DNA from: CAVXGU01 sp963761615
GTDB taxonomy: Bacteria; Acidobacteriota; Vicinamibacteria; Vicinamibacterales; CAVVIG01
DNA: 64,000 bases
Reading direction: 5' to 3'
NCBI GenBank assembly: GCA_963761615.1
Contig: CAVXGU010000002.1
Location: forward strand, 67,917-131,916
A program made the translations under genes and the position numbers. Shown here piece after piece: positions 50,063-60,005 of the stretch. Under the pieces are notes generated by a model. That model saw nothing but the letters and a program-made list of their open reading frames with translations, was not told the DNA's origin and did not search any database. Numbering within the stretch: position 1 is the first letter of the stretch; every line of letters begins with the position of its first letter.

Positions 50063-51390
50063 GCCCCCGCCTTCGCGATCTGCTCGCCGAGCGCGAGCAG
50101 CCCGTCGCGCTGGCCGAGCACCTTCTCGATCGCGTCGCCGTACTGCGCGATGAGCGCCGCCGGCTGGCAGTAGATCGGGGCCAGCTCGGCGCAGATGACG
50201 AGCGAGTTGTCGATCAGCGCCTGGGTGCGCGGGTAGTCCTCGACGCGGTAGCGGTAGTCGGCGTGCGCGACGGTCCACGGATAGCCGCGCCCGTACCCCT
50301 CGCGCACCTGGAAGATCGGGTGCGCCGGCAGCGGCGCCGACAGCCAGGTGACGGCGTCGACGCCCTCGGCCTGCAGGGCCTTCTGCACGAGGTCGCGGAA
50401 GGCGGGCCCGCGGAACGGCAGGTCGAGGGCCTCGGGATGCAGCCGCACGCGGTACTTGTGGTACACCGCCTCGCACTCCGGCGGCACGTACGGCGTCTCG
50501 ACGCCGGCCACGCCGGCGAGCCGCCGCGTCAACGCTTCGCCGTTGGCGCGCGCCTGCGCGTTGACGGCGTCGAGGCGCGTCAACTGCGACCGCGCGAACG
50601 CCGACGGCATCTCCTGCGTGCGGTAGTTCCACGCGACGAGGTGCTGGAACTGCATCGTCGGGTCGGAGTCGGGCAGCGTCTCTCCGACCATGCGCACCAT
50701 GTTGGCCCGCGCGCGGAACGTGTCGTCGGCGGTGACGAACAGCCCGCCCTCGCCGACGGCGAAGTTCTTCGTGCCGTTCAGGCTGAACGCCGCCATGTCG
50801 GCGAGCGACCCGGTGCGGCGCCCGCGGTAGCGGGCGCCCGGCGCCTGGCACGCGTCCTCGACGACGACGAGGCCGTGGCGTCTGGCGATGGCGTTGATGG
50901 CGTCCATGTCGGCGGGCACGCCGTGGATGTGGACCGGCACGAGGGCCCGGGTCCGCGGCGTCACGCGGCGCTCCACGTCGGCCGGGTCGATGTTGAACGT
51001 CCGCGGGTCGATGTCGGCGAAGATCGGGACCGCGCTCTGGTGGAGCACGGCGACCGGCGTCGCCAGGAAGGAGAACGCCGACGTGATCACCTCGTCGCCG
51101 GGTCCGACGCCCGCAGCGGCCAGGGCCATGTGGAGGGCGGCGGTGCCGCCGTTGCACGCCAGGGCGTGCGGCACGCCGACGAAGGCGGCGAACTCGCGCT
51201 CGAGGGCCGTCATCTCCGGCGCGAAGAGCCCCTCGTCGGTCGACAGCGCCCAGAGCGGGCCCCGGTCGAGCACGCGCGCCACCGCCCGCTTGTCGGCCTC
51301 GGTCACGATCGGCCAGCCGACCTTGAGCGTCGCGTCCACGGCGGGCGTCCCGCCGAGCGCCGCCAGTTTCGATCCCACTCCGATGCCCAT
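50059..51390 (-). CDS. DegT/DnrJ/EryC1/StrS family PLP aminotransferase
   Basis: A 443-residue type I-fold aminotransferase of the sugar/cyclitol family. It has CNGGTAALHMAL, VVEDACQAPGARYRG and the PLP lysine in SLNGTKNFAVGEGG (Lys208). The start LAALGGTPAV is like StsC-type cyclitol aminotransferases, which put an amino group on an inosose. With an inosose-type dehydrogenase next door, an amino-inositol product is likely. The start at ATG 51390 is preferred over the one 12 bp upstream because GGGAG precedes it by five bases. It overlaps the next gene by four bases. Confidence 0.88.
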   Translation of the reverse strand: MGIGVGSKLAALGGTPAVDATLKVGWPIVTEADKRAVARVLDRGPLWALSTDEGLFAPEMTALEREFAAFVGVPHALACNGGTAALHMALAAAGVGPGDEVITSAFSFLATPVAVLHQSAVPIFADIDPRTFNIDPADVERRVTPRTRALVPVHIHGVPADMDAINAIARRHGLVVVEDACQAPGARYRGRRTGSLADMAAFSLNGTKNFAVGEGGLFVTADDTFRARANMVRMVGETLPDSDPTMQFQHLVAWNYRTQEMPSAFARSQLTRLDAVNAQARANGEALTRRLAGVAGVETPYVPPECEAVYHKYRVRLHPEALDLPFRGPAFRDLVQKALQAEGVDAVTWLSAPLPAHPIFQVREGYGRGYPWTVAHADYRYRVEDYPRTQALIDNSLVICAELAPIYCQPAALIAQYGDAIEKVLGQRDGLLALGEQIAKAGA

Positions 51391-51392
51391 GC

Positions 51393-52724
51393 CTACTCCC
51401 ATGCCCGCATGCGTTCGTCGACCAGGCGCCGGAGCTTCCGGCCCGCCCGCAGCGTGCCCGGCGTCTGGAACCGGACGTCGAACTCGAAGAGCCCGAGCTC
51501 GTAGTTCCGCCACGAGTCGGGGATGCGCTCCCGGACCCGCTGTCTGATCGCCTCGGTCACCGTCGCGGCCGTCGCGCCGTCGCGCAGCTCCACGCGGAAC
51601 TCGATGGTGTCGTGATTGCCCGTGCGCAGGACGCCGACCTGCCAGTCGCGCGTGATCTCGGGGAGGTCGTCGAGCAGCTGCTCGAAGAACCACGGGCTCA
51701 GGTTCCCCATGCCGCAGTTGACCATCTCGTCGGACCGGCCCCGGATCTTGGCGATCCGCCGCGCGACGCGGAGCGCGCACGTGCAGGGCTCGTCGATGAA
51801 CGCCGTGATGTCGGTGGACCGGTAGCGGACGAGCGGCATGACGACGCGCGAGAGCGTCGAGTAGACGAGCTCGCCGTAGCCGTCGGCGCCGCGGTCGACG
51901 ATCTCGCAGTACAGGTTGAAGTCGTCGATGTGGTAGCCGCGCTGCGCGGGGCACTCGGTGCCGACCTGTCCGAACGACTCGGTCTGTCCGTACCCGATGT
52001 AGACGCGCGCCTGCCACGTCTCTTCGACGTAGCGCCGCGTCTGCTCGCTCATGTTCTCGCCGCCGACGTAGAAGAACTTCACGGGCCACGTGCCGCGCAC
52101 CCGCGCGATCTCGGTGAGCACCACGAGCCACGACGGCTCGACGAACAGCACGTTGAAACCGTAGGGCTTGACCCGGTCGTAGAACTCCGCCGGCGGGATC
52201 TTGGCCGCCGTGACGTGGAAGCACCCGAGCCAATCGAGCGACCCGCGCAGCGTGAACGGCGCGTTCCAGAACGAGTAGTCGAACGCATCGACGGCGCGGT
52301 CCTCGGGACGCAGGCCCAGGTTGTACAGCCCCAGGGCGCCGTCGCGGCCCATGTCGGTGGCCTCGCGCCGGGAGAAGTAGACGCGCTTGGGCGCCTTGGC
52401 GGTCGTGCCGGTCGTCTCGAAGCCGAGCTCGGGCCGGGCGCAGAGGAACTCCTCGACGGGGTTCTCGCGCAGGTCCTGGGCCGTGGTGAAGAAGCCGCCC
52501 AGATCCTCGGGCGAACGGATGCCGCGGACGTCGATGCCGAGCGATTTGAAGCGTTTGCGGTAGAACGGCGAGTGCTCGTTCACGTAGCGCAACAGGCGTC
52601 TGAATTTGTCACGGCGGATGCCCGGTACCAGGCCCGGTGGGATGCGCGCGGCGAGACTGGCGCGGCGCGCGACATTGTTACCGACGAGGATCTCGTCGAG
52701 CAGTTCGGAGAGCCGGGAGAGCAT
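51393..52724 (-). CDS. AMP-forming ligase, phenylacetate-CoA ligase (PaaK)-like
   Basis: A 443-residue adenylate-forming enzyme. Family features: RRLLRYVNEHSPFYRKRF near the N terminus, a Thr/Gly-rich nucleotide loop ETTGTTAKAPKRVYFS, YIGYGQTESFGQ (adenine pocket) and KIRGRSDEMVNCGMGNLSP. These proteins activate a carboxylic acid as an acyl adenylate or CoA thioester. The substrate is unknown; it may activate a starter or the finished acyl chain of the cluster. It is the first gene of the leftward arm, 231 bp from the divergent inositol-3-phosphate synthase gene. Confidence 0.85.
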   Translation of the reverse strand: MLSRLSELLDEILVGNNVARRASLAARIPPGLVPGIRRDKFRRLLRYVNEHSPFYRKRFKSLGIDVRGIRSPEDLGGFFTTAQDLRENPVEEFLCARPELGFETTGTTAKAPKRVYFSRREATDMGRDGALGLYNLGLRPEDRAVDAFDYSFWNAPFTLRGSLDWLGCFHVTAAKIPPAEFYDRVKPYGFNVLFVEPSWLVVLTEIARVRGTWPVKFFYVGGENMSEQTRRYVEETWQARVYIGYGQTESFGQVGTECPAQRGYHIDDFNLYCEIVDRGADGYGELVYSTLSRVVMPLVRYRSTDITAFIDEPCTCALRVARRIAKIRGRSDEMVNCGMGNLSPWFFEQLLDDLPEITRDWQVGVLRTGNHDTIEFRVELRDGATAATVTEAIRQRVRERIPDSWRNYELGLFEFDVRFQTPGTLRAGRKLRRLVDERMRAWE

Positions 52725-52830
52725 GGGATGCCCGTAGATGCTGCGGCCCGATGAACGCCGGATGAACGGTTCCAGCGGCTGGCGAGCGTGGCGCGCCAGT
52801 ATACCCCAAACATTTTTGTAAACTATTTTG

Positions 52831-52858
52831 TTGCCGCGCGACCGAGTGGACTTATGAT
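52831..52858 (+). promoter_or_regulatory. promoter candidate for the rightward arm of the cluster
   Basis: TTGCCG (52831-52836) and TATGAT (52853-52858) with a 16-bp spacer in an AT-rich island between divergent arms (52725-52955). A TATACT on the minus strand (around 52797-52803) could serve the leftward arm, but its -35 is unconvincing. Confidence 0.5.
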
Positions 52859-52955
52859 GATTTGCGCGTCTGCCGAGCGGACTCGGCCGAACGTCAGTGT
52901 GACAAGGGTGGATCTGAACACATCTCGGCGGGAACACCACGCCGCGGACTAGGCT

Positions 52956-54278
<1,323 letters not shown>

Positions 54279-54294
<16 letters not shown>

Positions 54295-55046
54295 CCGGAA
54301 GAACTGCGCTCGTCACGGGGAGCTCGCGAGGCATCGGCCGGGCGATCGCGCTCAAGCTGGGCGACCTCGGCGCCGATGTCGTCGTCAACTACGTGACCAG
54401 CGACAAGGACGCCGGCCTCGTCGTCGACGAGCTGCACGCGCGCGGCCGGCGGTCCTTCGCGATGCGCGCCGACGTCAGCGACCTCGCTCAGCTCGGCGCG
54501 CTCTTCGATCGCGTCGCGGCGGAGTGGGGCGCGCTCGACATCTACGTGAACAACGCCATCGACGTGGCCTCGTTCGGACCGGTGACGCGCCTCAAGCCCG
54601 ACACGTGGCGCCACACGATCGACAGCCACGTCACGACGTTCCTCGTGGCCTCGCAGCGCGCCGCGAAGCTGATGGCGGGCCGGCCCGGCGCGATCGTCGC
54701 GCTGTCGAGCCTGGGATCGCGCGGCTACATTCCCGGGTACGCGCCGATCGGCGTCGGCAAGGCGGCCATCGAGGCGCTGACCCGGTACCTGGCCGTCGAG
54801 CTCGGCCCCGCGGGCATCCGCGTGAACACCGTGTCGGCCGGGCCGATCGACACCGACTCGCTGCGGCGATTCTCGACCTACGAGCAGATGAAGGACGCCT
54901 CGACGCGGCTGGCGCCGGGCCGCCGCATGGGGCAGCCCGACGATGTCGCCGAAGTCGCCGCATTTCTGTGCACCGAGGGCGCCCGCTGGATCTACGGCCA
55001 GACGCTCATCGTCGACGGGGGTCTGTCGCTCCTGAGCGCGCACTAG
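54279..55046 (+). CDS. SDR-family enoyl-ACP reductase, FabL-like
   Basis: A 255-residue SDR. NADPH motif TGSSRGIGRAIAL, active-site Tyr/Lys spaced as Y-x6-K (GYAPIGVGK, Tyr154 and Lys161) rather than the Y-x3-K of FabG, and C-terminal RWIYGQTLIVDGGLSLL. The Y-x6-K spacing and this ending fit enoyl-ACP reductase III (FabL), which reduces the double bond in the elongation cycle. This would let the cluster make saturated acyl chains. It precedes the ACP gene by 44 bp. Confidence 0.82.
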
Positions 55047-55090
55047 ACAGGCGAACCGAATCGCAACTCACAGGCTTCCTGAGACACACC

Positions 55091-55549
55091 ATGGCTGATA
55101 CTTCACAGGTCCAAGACGTCCGCGATCGCGTCGATCGCGTCCTCGCCACGCGCCACGACGAGCTCTACACGCACGTCCAGGACTGCGTGGCCTCTGTACT
55201 CGCGGTCGATCCGGCGAAGATCACGGCGAACGCCACGCTCATCGACGATCTCGGCGCCGAGTCGCTCGACTTCCTCGACCTCCTGTTCCGCCTCGAGACG
55301 GACTTCAAGGTGAAGATCCCCCGCGACGGCATCCGCGTCATGGCGCAGGACGGGCTCGCCGACGGCTTCGAGCGGGCCGGCGTGTTGACGCCCGAGGCGC
55401 TCGAGCGGCTGCGCATCCTGATGCCGGAAGTCGCGCAGAGCCGCCTCACCCAGGGCCTGCGAACGGCGCAGATCCCGAACCTGTTCACGACCGAGACGTT
55501 CGTCCGCCTCGTGGCGTGGCGGCTCGCGGAGCAGGCCGGGACGAACTGA
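55091..55549 (+). CDS. acyl carrier protein with C-terminal extension
   Basis: A 152-residue carrier protein. The N-terminal 85 residues fold as an ACP with the phosphopantetheine site in GAESLDFLDLLFRLE (Ser58). The last 60 or so residues (about 85-152) have no ACP counterpart: PEALERLRILMPEVAQSRLTQ and ENTFVRL-like helices. It is therefore a longer carrier than the usual 78-80 residues. It presumably carries the growing chain for the four ketosynthase-fold proteins downstream. Confidence 0.88.
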   Translation: MADTSQVQDVRDRVDRVLATRHDELYTHVQDCVASVLAVDPAKITANATLIDDLGAESLDFLDLLFRLETDFKVKIPRDGIRVMAQDGLADGFERAGVLTPEALERLRILMPEVAQSRLTQGLRTAQIPNLFTTETFVRLVAWRLAEQAGTN

Positions 55550-55554
55550 GGGCG

Positions 55555-56280
55555 TCAGCGCACGGGCGCGCCGGCCGGGCGCGGCACGAACGGCCGGCCG
55601 TGCCCGGGCACGATCCGCTCGCCCCGATCGACGAGCGCCTGGCGGGTCGCCAGGAAGCGCTCCCGCGAGTGCGGGATCATGGTCCTGACCGCCGCCTCGG
55701 CGTCCTCGCTGAGCACGGCATCCCCGGCCACGACGACGGGCTCGAGGGCGGCAACCCGAATCGACAGATGATGCGGCGTGTGCCCGGGCGTGGGCAGGAT
55801 CTCGAGGCCGTCCGGCAGCGCCGCCGTCTCGGTCCAGCGGATCTGGCGCTCGTCGCCGAGGCGCGAGACGCTCCAGAAGAGGCGCGCGAGGCGCGTGACG
55901 TTGCGGACCGTCCGCGGCTGCAGATCGCGGGCCGAGGCCTCGGGGTAGAACTCGGCGACGACGCGCTCGGGCGTGCGCGAGTGGAACAGCGCGTCGTAGA
56001 ATGCCAGGGTCCAGCGCGATTCGTCCCGCGACATGTAGATCGCGGCCCTGGCGAACAGCGCGTTGTTGCCGCAATGATCGACGTGCAGGTGCGTGTTGAT
56101 GACGAGATCGATGTCGGCGGGATCGAGGCGGCGGGCCGCGAGGGCGTCGAGGAGGGCGTCGCCCTGGATCGACAGCCCGGTGTCGACGATCACGCGATGG
56201 TCGCCGCTCGTGAGCAGCGTGCAGGTCGACGAGTATCCGCTCCCTTCGAGCAGCGGGTCGACCGTCCACGGGCTGGACAC
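55555..56280 (-). CDS. metallo-beta-lactamase-fold hydrolase
   Basis: A 241-residue MBL-fold protein with the metal motif THLHVDHCG (HxHxDH), and further His/Asp ligands in GHTPHHLS and VVVAGDAVLS, and PGHGRPFV. GTG start at 56280. It lies on the opposite strand between the ACP and dehydratase genes. Members of this fold release acyl or polyketide chains or act as lactonases and thioesterases; here it is the only thioesterase candidate in the cluster. Substrate unknown. Confidence 0.85.
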   Translation of the reverse strand: MSSPWTVDPLLEGSGYSSTCTLLTSGDHRVIVDTGLSIQGDALLDALAARRLDPADIDLVINTHLHVDHCGNNALFARAAIYMSRDESRWTLAFYDALFHSRTPERVVAEFYPEASARDLQPRTVRNVTRLARLFWSVSRLGDERQIRWTETAALPDGLEILPTPGHTPHHLSIRVAALEPVVVAGDAVLSEDAEAAVRTMIPHSRERFLATRQALVDRGERIVPGHGRPFVPRPAGAPVR

Positions 56281-56318
56281 GCTCGAATAGTAGCACGCAG
56301 CGCGGAGCCGCGAGACCG

Positions 56319-56801
56319 ATGCGCTTCATCCTGATCGACCGAATCGACGTCCTGGAACCCGGCCGCCGCGCCGAGGGCCACAAGATGATCGCTCCCGACG
56401 AGGACTACTTCCGGGATCACTTCCCCGGCTACCCGATCGTGCCCGGCGTGCTCGTCGTCGAGTCGCTCGCGCAGCTCGGCGGGCGGCTCGTCGAAGCCTC
56501 GGTGCGCGAGACGTCCGGCCGTCGCGTGCTGCCGCTGCTCGCCAAGATCGAGCACGCGAAGCTGGTGCGATCGGTGCGGCCCGGCGATCGACTCGACCTG
56601 AGCGTCGAGCTCGGCCCGATCGGCGACGCCGCGGCCCGTGTCTCGGGCACCGCGCGGGTGGCCGGACGGAAGGTGGCGTCCGCCGACATCATGTACGCCA
56701 TGCTCGACGTCGATCGCGCAGGCGGCGAGATGGACGCCGGCCAGACCCAGGCGCTGTTCGACTGGTCCGATCGCGTGTGGCGCGAACTGAGGGGAGCCTA
56801 G
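56319..56801 (+). CDS. hotdog-fold 3-hydroxyacyl-ACP dehydratase, FabZ-like
   Basis: A 160-residue protein matching FabZ: DHFPGYPIVPGVLVVESLAQLGG with catalytic His34 and Glu48. It removes water from 3-hydroxyacyl-ACP. It starts 39 bp from the divergent MBL gene and ends 1 bp before the first ketosynthase gene. Confidence 0.9.
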   Translation: MRFILIDRIDVLEPGRRAEGHKMIAPDEDYFRDHFPGYPIVPGVLVVESLAQLGGRLVEASVRETSGRRVLPLLAKIEHAKLVRSVRPGDRLDLSVELGPIGDAAARVSGTARVAGRKVASADIMYAMLDVDRAGGEMDAGQTQALFDWSDRVWRELRGA

Positions 56802-56802
56802 C

Positions 56803-58035
56803 GTGGCCGCCATGGACCGTCGACGCGTCGTCGTCACCGGCATCGGCGCCGTCACGCCCGTCGGCACGACCGTCCCCGAGATGTGGGAGAGCCTCGTCGC
56901 CGGACGATCGGGCGTCGACTACATCCGCCGGATCGACGCGAGCACGTTTCCGACGACGTTCGGCGCCGAGGTCCCGGATCTCGACGTGGACCGCCTGCCG
57001 CACGACCCGGCGCTCCGCTCGCTCCTCGACCGCAAGAACCTCTTCGGCTGGGTGGCCGCCGCCGACGCGCTCGCCGGCTCCGGCCTGCTCCGCCATCCGC
57101 CGGCCCGCGTCGGGATCTCCATCGGCACCGAGTCGCGCCGGCCGGACCTGCTGCCGCGGCTGGCCGACGAGCACCTGTACCCGGACCCGTACGACCACCT
57201 GCGATACTCGCCGTTCGTCCTCGCGGGCGCGCTGGCCTCCCACTACGGCCTGACCGGGCCGCAGTTCACCGTGTCCACCGCCTGCACGTCCGGCACGCAG
57301 GCGCTCGGGGTCGCCTTCCAGCAGGTGCAGGGCGGACAGGCGGACGCGATGCTCGCCGGCGGCGCCGACTCGCTGATCGATCCGCTGATGCTGACCGGCT
57401 TCAGCCTCCTCGGCGCGCTCTCGACGCGCAACGACGACCCGAAGCGCGCCTCGCGCCCGTTCGACCTGCACCGCGACGGCTTCGTCCTCGGGGAGGGCGC
57501 CGGCATGCTCGTGCTCGAGGAGTACGAGCACGCGCGGCGGCGCGGCGCGCCGATCCACGGCGAGGTGCTCGGGTACGCGTCGACGTCGAACGCGTACCGG
57601 ATCACCGACTCGCCGCCCGACGGACAGGGCGCGTACCTCTCGATGCAGCACGCGATCGAGGACGCGGGCCTGGCGCCCGGGCAGATCGGCTACATCAATG
57701 CCCACGGCACCTCGACGCAGCAGAACGATCGGAGCGAGACGGTCGCCATCAAGCGCTGCTTCGGCGGGCACGCGCCGCACGTGCCGATCAGCTCGACCAA
57801 GTCGATGATGGGCCACCTGGTCAACGGCGGCGGCGCCGTCGAGCTGATCGTGTGCCTGCTGACCATCGCGCACGGCGTCCTCACGCCGACGATCAACTAC
57901 GAGACGCCGGACCCGGAGTGCGATCTCGACTACGTCCCGAACACGGCGCGCACGCAGCGCGTGGACTTCGCGCTCTCCAACTCCTTCGGGTTCGGCGGCA
58001 TCAACGCGACCGTCGTCGTGGGGCGCGCGTCATGA
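56803..58035 (+). CDS. beta-ketoacyl-ACP synthase (KAS II type), active triad present
   Basis: A 410-residue ketosynthase. Active-site Cys161 in STACTSGTQAL, His301 in INAHGTSTQ and His338 in STKSMMGHL complete the Cys-His-His triad; the glycine-rich NSFGFGGINAT end is present. GTG at 56803 is chosen because AGGGGAG lies 6 bases upstream; ATG 56812 is an alternative. Its TGA overlaps the next gene (ATGA), which lacks the triad, giving a KS/CLF-type pair. Confidence 0.92.
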   Translation: MAAMDRRRVVVTGIGAVTPVGTTVPEMWESLVAGRSGVDYIRRIDASTFPTTFGAEVPDLDVDRLPHDPALRSLLDRKNLFGWVAAADALAGSGLLRHPPARVGISIGTESRRPDLLPRLADEHLYPDPYDHLRYSPFVLAGALASHYGLTGPQFTVSTACTSGTQALGVAFQQVQGGQADAMLAGGADSLIDPLMLTGFSLLGALSTRNDDPKRASRPFDLHRDGFVLGEGAGMLVLEEYEHARRRGAPIHGEVLGYASTSNAYRITDSPPDGQGAYLSMQHAIEDAGLAPGQIGYINAHGTSTQQNDRSETVAIKRCFGGHAPHVPISSTKSMMGHLVNGGGAVELIVCLLTIAHGVLTPTINYETPDPECDLDYVPNTARTQRVDFALSNSFGFGGINATVVVGRAS

Positions 58036-59255
58036 CCGGACGCGTCGTCGTCACCGGCCTCGGGGCGGTCACGCCCTTCGGATGCGACTACGAGGCGTTC
58101 TGGACGGCGCTCCGGGCGGGCCGCTCGGCGGTGCGGACGATCGAGGGCCTCAAGGGCGCACCGGCGCTCGGCGCTCCCGTGACGGGCTTCTCGGCGTCGG
58201 CGCACGTCGACGCCAAGTCGCTGCGGCTCATGGCGCCGGCGGTGGCCTTCGGCGTCGCCGCCGCGCAGCTCGCCGCCGCCGACTCGGGCGCGCCCTTCGG
58301 CAGCCTCGACCCGGTCCGCCTCGGCGCGTTCATCGGTTCGCGCGGCCACAGCTCCGACCGGCAGGACCTGCTCGCCGCCGTCGAGCGCGCGACGCGCGAC
58401 GGCGTCTTCCGCCTGGATCTCTTCGGCGCCGAAGGCCTGCCCCTCGTCCACCCGATGTGGCTGCTCAAAGGGCTCGCCAACAACGTCCTCTATTTCGTGT
58501 CGCTCAAGTTCAACGCGCAGGGCACGAACAACAACCTCTCGATGGGGGGCGTCGCCGGCACGCTGGCGATCGGCGAGGCATTCCACTCGATCCGGCGCGG
58601 CTCGATCGACGTCGCGTTCGCCGGCGGCTACGACTCGGCGCTGGACCTGGACCGCATCGAGATGTTCGGATCCTCCGGCCTCGTGACCCGCTCGACCGAT
58701 CCGGACGCCGGGAGCCGGCCCTTCGACCGCCGCCGCGACGGGTTCGTGCCCGGCGAGGGCGCCGGATTCCTCGTCCTCGAGTCGCTGGAGTCGGCGCGGA
58801 GCCGCGGCGCGCGGATGTACGGCGAGGTGCTGGGATACGGGTCCGCCGGCAGCTTCGAGGACGCGCTCACCGTCGCGCTCGCCGAGACCGGCGGGCTGGT
58901 GCCGGACGCCGTCTTCATGCACGGGCTGTCGACCGAGGCCAGCGACGTCGCCGAGACGCGCGCGCTCGAGGCCGTCCTCGGGGAACGGGCCCGCACGACG
59001 CCCGCGCCCGCCGTGAAGTCGATGCTCGGCAACTCCCTCGCCGCGTCGGGCGGCATCGAGGCGATCGCCGCGCTCCTCGCGATCCGCGACGGCGTGCTCC
59101 CGCCGACCATCCATCTCGAGGAGCCGGACGAGGCGTGCGATCTCGACTACGTCGCCGGCTCGTGCGGACGGGCGGCGCGCCTCGACACCGTCGCCCTCCT
59201 CAACGCGAACCTCGCCGGCGCCTGCGCCGCGCTGGTGCTGGGACGGGTCGAATGA
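58032..59255 (+). CDS. ketosynthase-fold protein without active-site Cys (chain length factor-like)
   Basis: A 407-residue ketosynthase homologue lacking catalysis: the segment aligned to the active Cys reads SMGGVAGT, with Gly173 at the Cys position; the first His is kept (FMHGLSTE, His297); the second is replaced by Asn (VKSMLGNSL, Asn334). The N-terminal VVVTGLGAVTPFG is normal. This matches the chain length factor role in type II polyketide systems, where an inactive partner pairs with an active ketosynthase. It overlaps the ketosynthase before and the reductase after by four bases each. Confidence 0.85.
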   Translation: MTGRVVVTGLGAVTPFGCDYEAFWTALRAGRSAVRTIEGLKGAPALGAPVTGFSASAHVDAKSLRLMAPAVAFGVAAAQLAAADSGAPFGSLDPVRLGAFIGSRGHSSDRQDLLAAVERATRDGVFRLDLFGAEGLPLVHPMWLLKGLANNVLYFVSLKFNAQGTNNNLSMGGVAGTLAIGEAFHSIRRGSIDVAFAGGYDSALDLDRIEMFGSSGLVTRSTDPDAGSRPFDRRRDGFVPGEGAGFLVLESLESARSRGARMYGEVLGYGSAGSFEDALTVALAETGGLVPDAVFMHGLSTEASDVAETRALEAVLGERARTTPAPAVKSMLGNSLAASGGIEAIAALLAIRDGVLPPTIHLEEPDEACDLDYVAGSCGRAARLDTVALLNANLAGACAALVLGRVE

Positions 59256-60001
59256 CGGATGGGGATCGGTCCGCGTCCGTGGCCCTGGTCACCGGCGGGT
59301 CCGGCGAGCTCGGCCGCGCGATCTGCACCGAGCTGGCGCGGCAGGGGCACACGGTCGCCGTGCACTGCCACGGTCGCCCGGAGGCGGGCGCGCGCGTCGT
59401 CGAGGAGATCCTGGCGGCCGGCGGCCGGGCCGGCGTCTATCAGGCGGACCTGCGCGCGGGCGGCGCGGCCGACGATCTCGTGAACGGCGTGATGGGCGAC
59501 CACGGGCGGCTCGACGTGCTGGTCAACAACGCGGGGATCGTCCGGGACGCGCTGCTCTTCACGCTCTCCGACGAGGACCTCGAGGCCGTGCTCGACCTGA
59601 ACCTGAAGGCGGCGTTCCGCGTCACGCGCGCGGCGGGCCGTCACATGATGCGCCAGCGGCGCGGCGTCATCGTCAACATCTCGTCGGCGGCGGCGTCGAA
59701 GCCGGGGCGCGGGCAGTCGAATTACGCGGCTGCCAAGTCCGGTCTCGAAGGCTTCACGCGGGCGATGGCCGCCGAGCTCGCCACGAGGAACGTGCGGGTC
59801 AACGCCGTCGCGCCGGGGGTCATCGACAGCGAGATGACGCGGCCGATCCGGGAGGCGGCGGCCCATCAGATCCTCGAGCGCATCCTCCTCCGGCGCTTCG
59901 GCACGCCCGCCGACGTCGCGGCCGCCGTGGCGTTTTTGGCGTCGCCGGGCGCGGGCTACATCACCGGAGAGGTGCTGCACGTGGACGGCGGCCTCCACTG
60001 A
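59252..60001 (+). CDS. 3-oxoacyl-ACP reductase, FabG-like
   Basis: A 249-residue SDR. NADPH motif TGGSGELGRAI, catalytic Ser and Y-x3-K in NISSAAASKPGRGQSNYAAAK, and FLASPGAGYITGEVLHVDGGLH. It reduces the 3-keto group formed by the ketosynthases. ATG overlaps the previous TGA; the next gene begins 4 bp after the stop. Confidence 0.9.
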   Translation: MTDGDRSASVALVTGGSGELGRAICTELARQGHTVAVHCHGRPEAGARVVEEILAAGGRAGVYQADLRAGGAADDLVNGVMGDHGRLDVLVNNAGIVRDALLFTLSDEDLEAVLDLNLKAAFRVTRAAGRHMMRQRRGVIVNISSAAASKPGRGQSNYAAAKSGLEGFTRAMAAELATRNVRVNAVAPGVIDSEMTRPIREAAAHQILERILLRRFGTPADVAAAVAFLASPGAGYITGEVLHVDGGLH

Positions 60002-60005
60002 ATGA

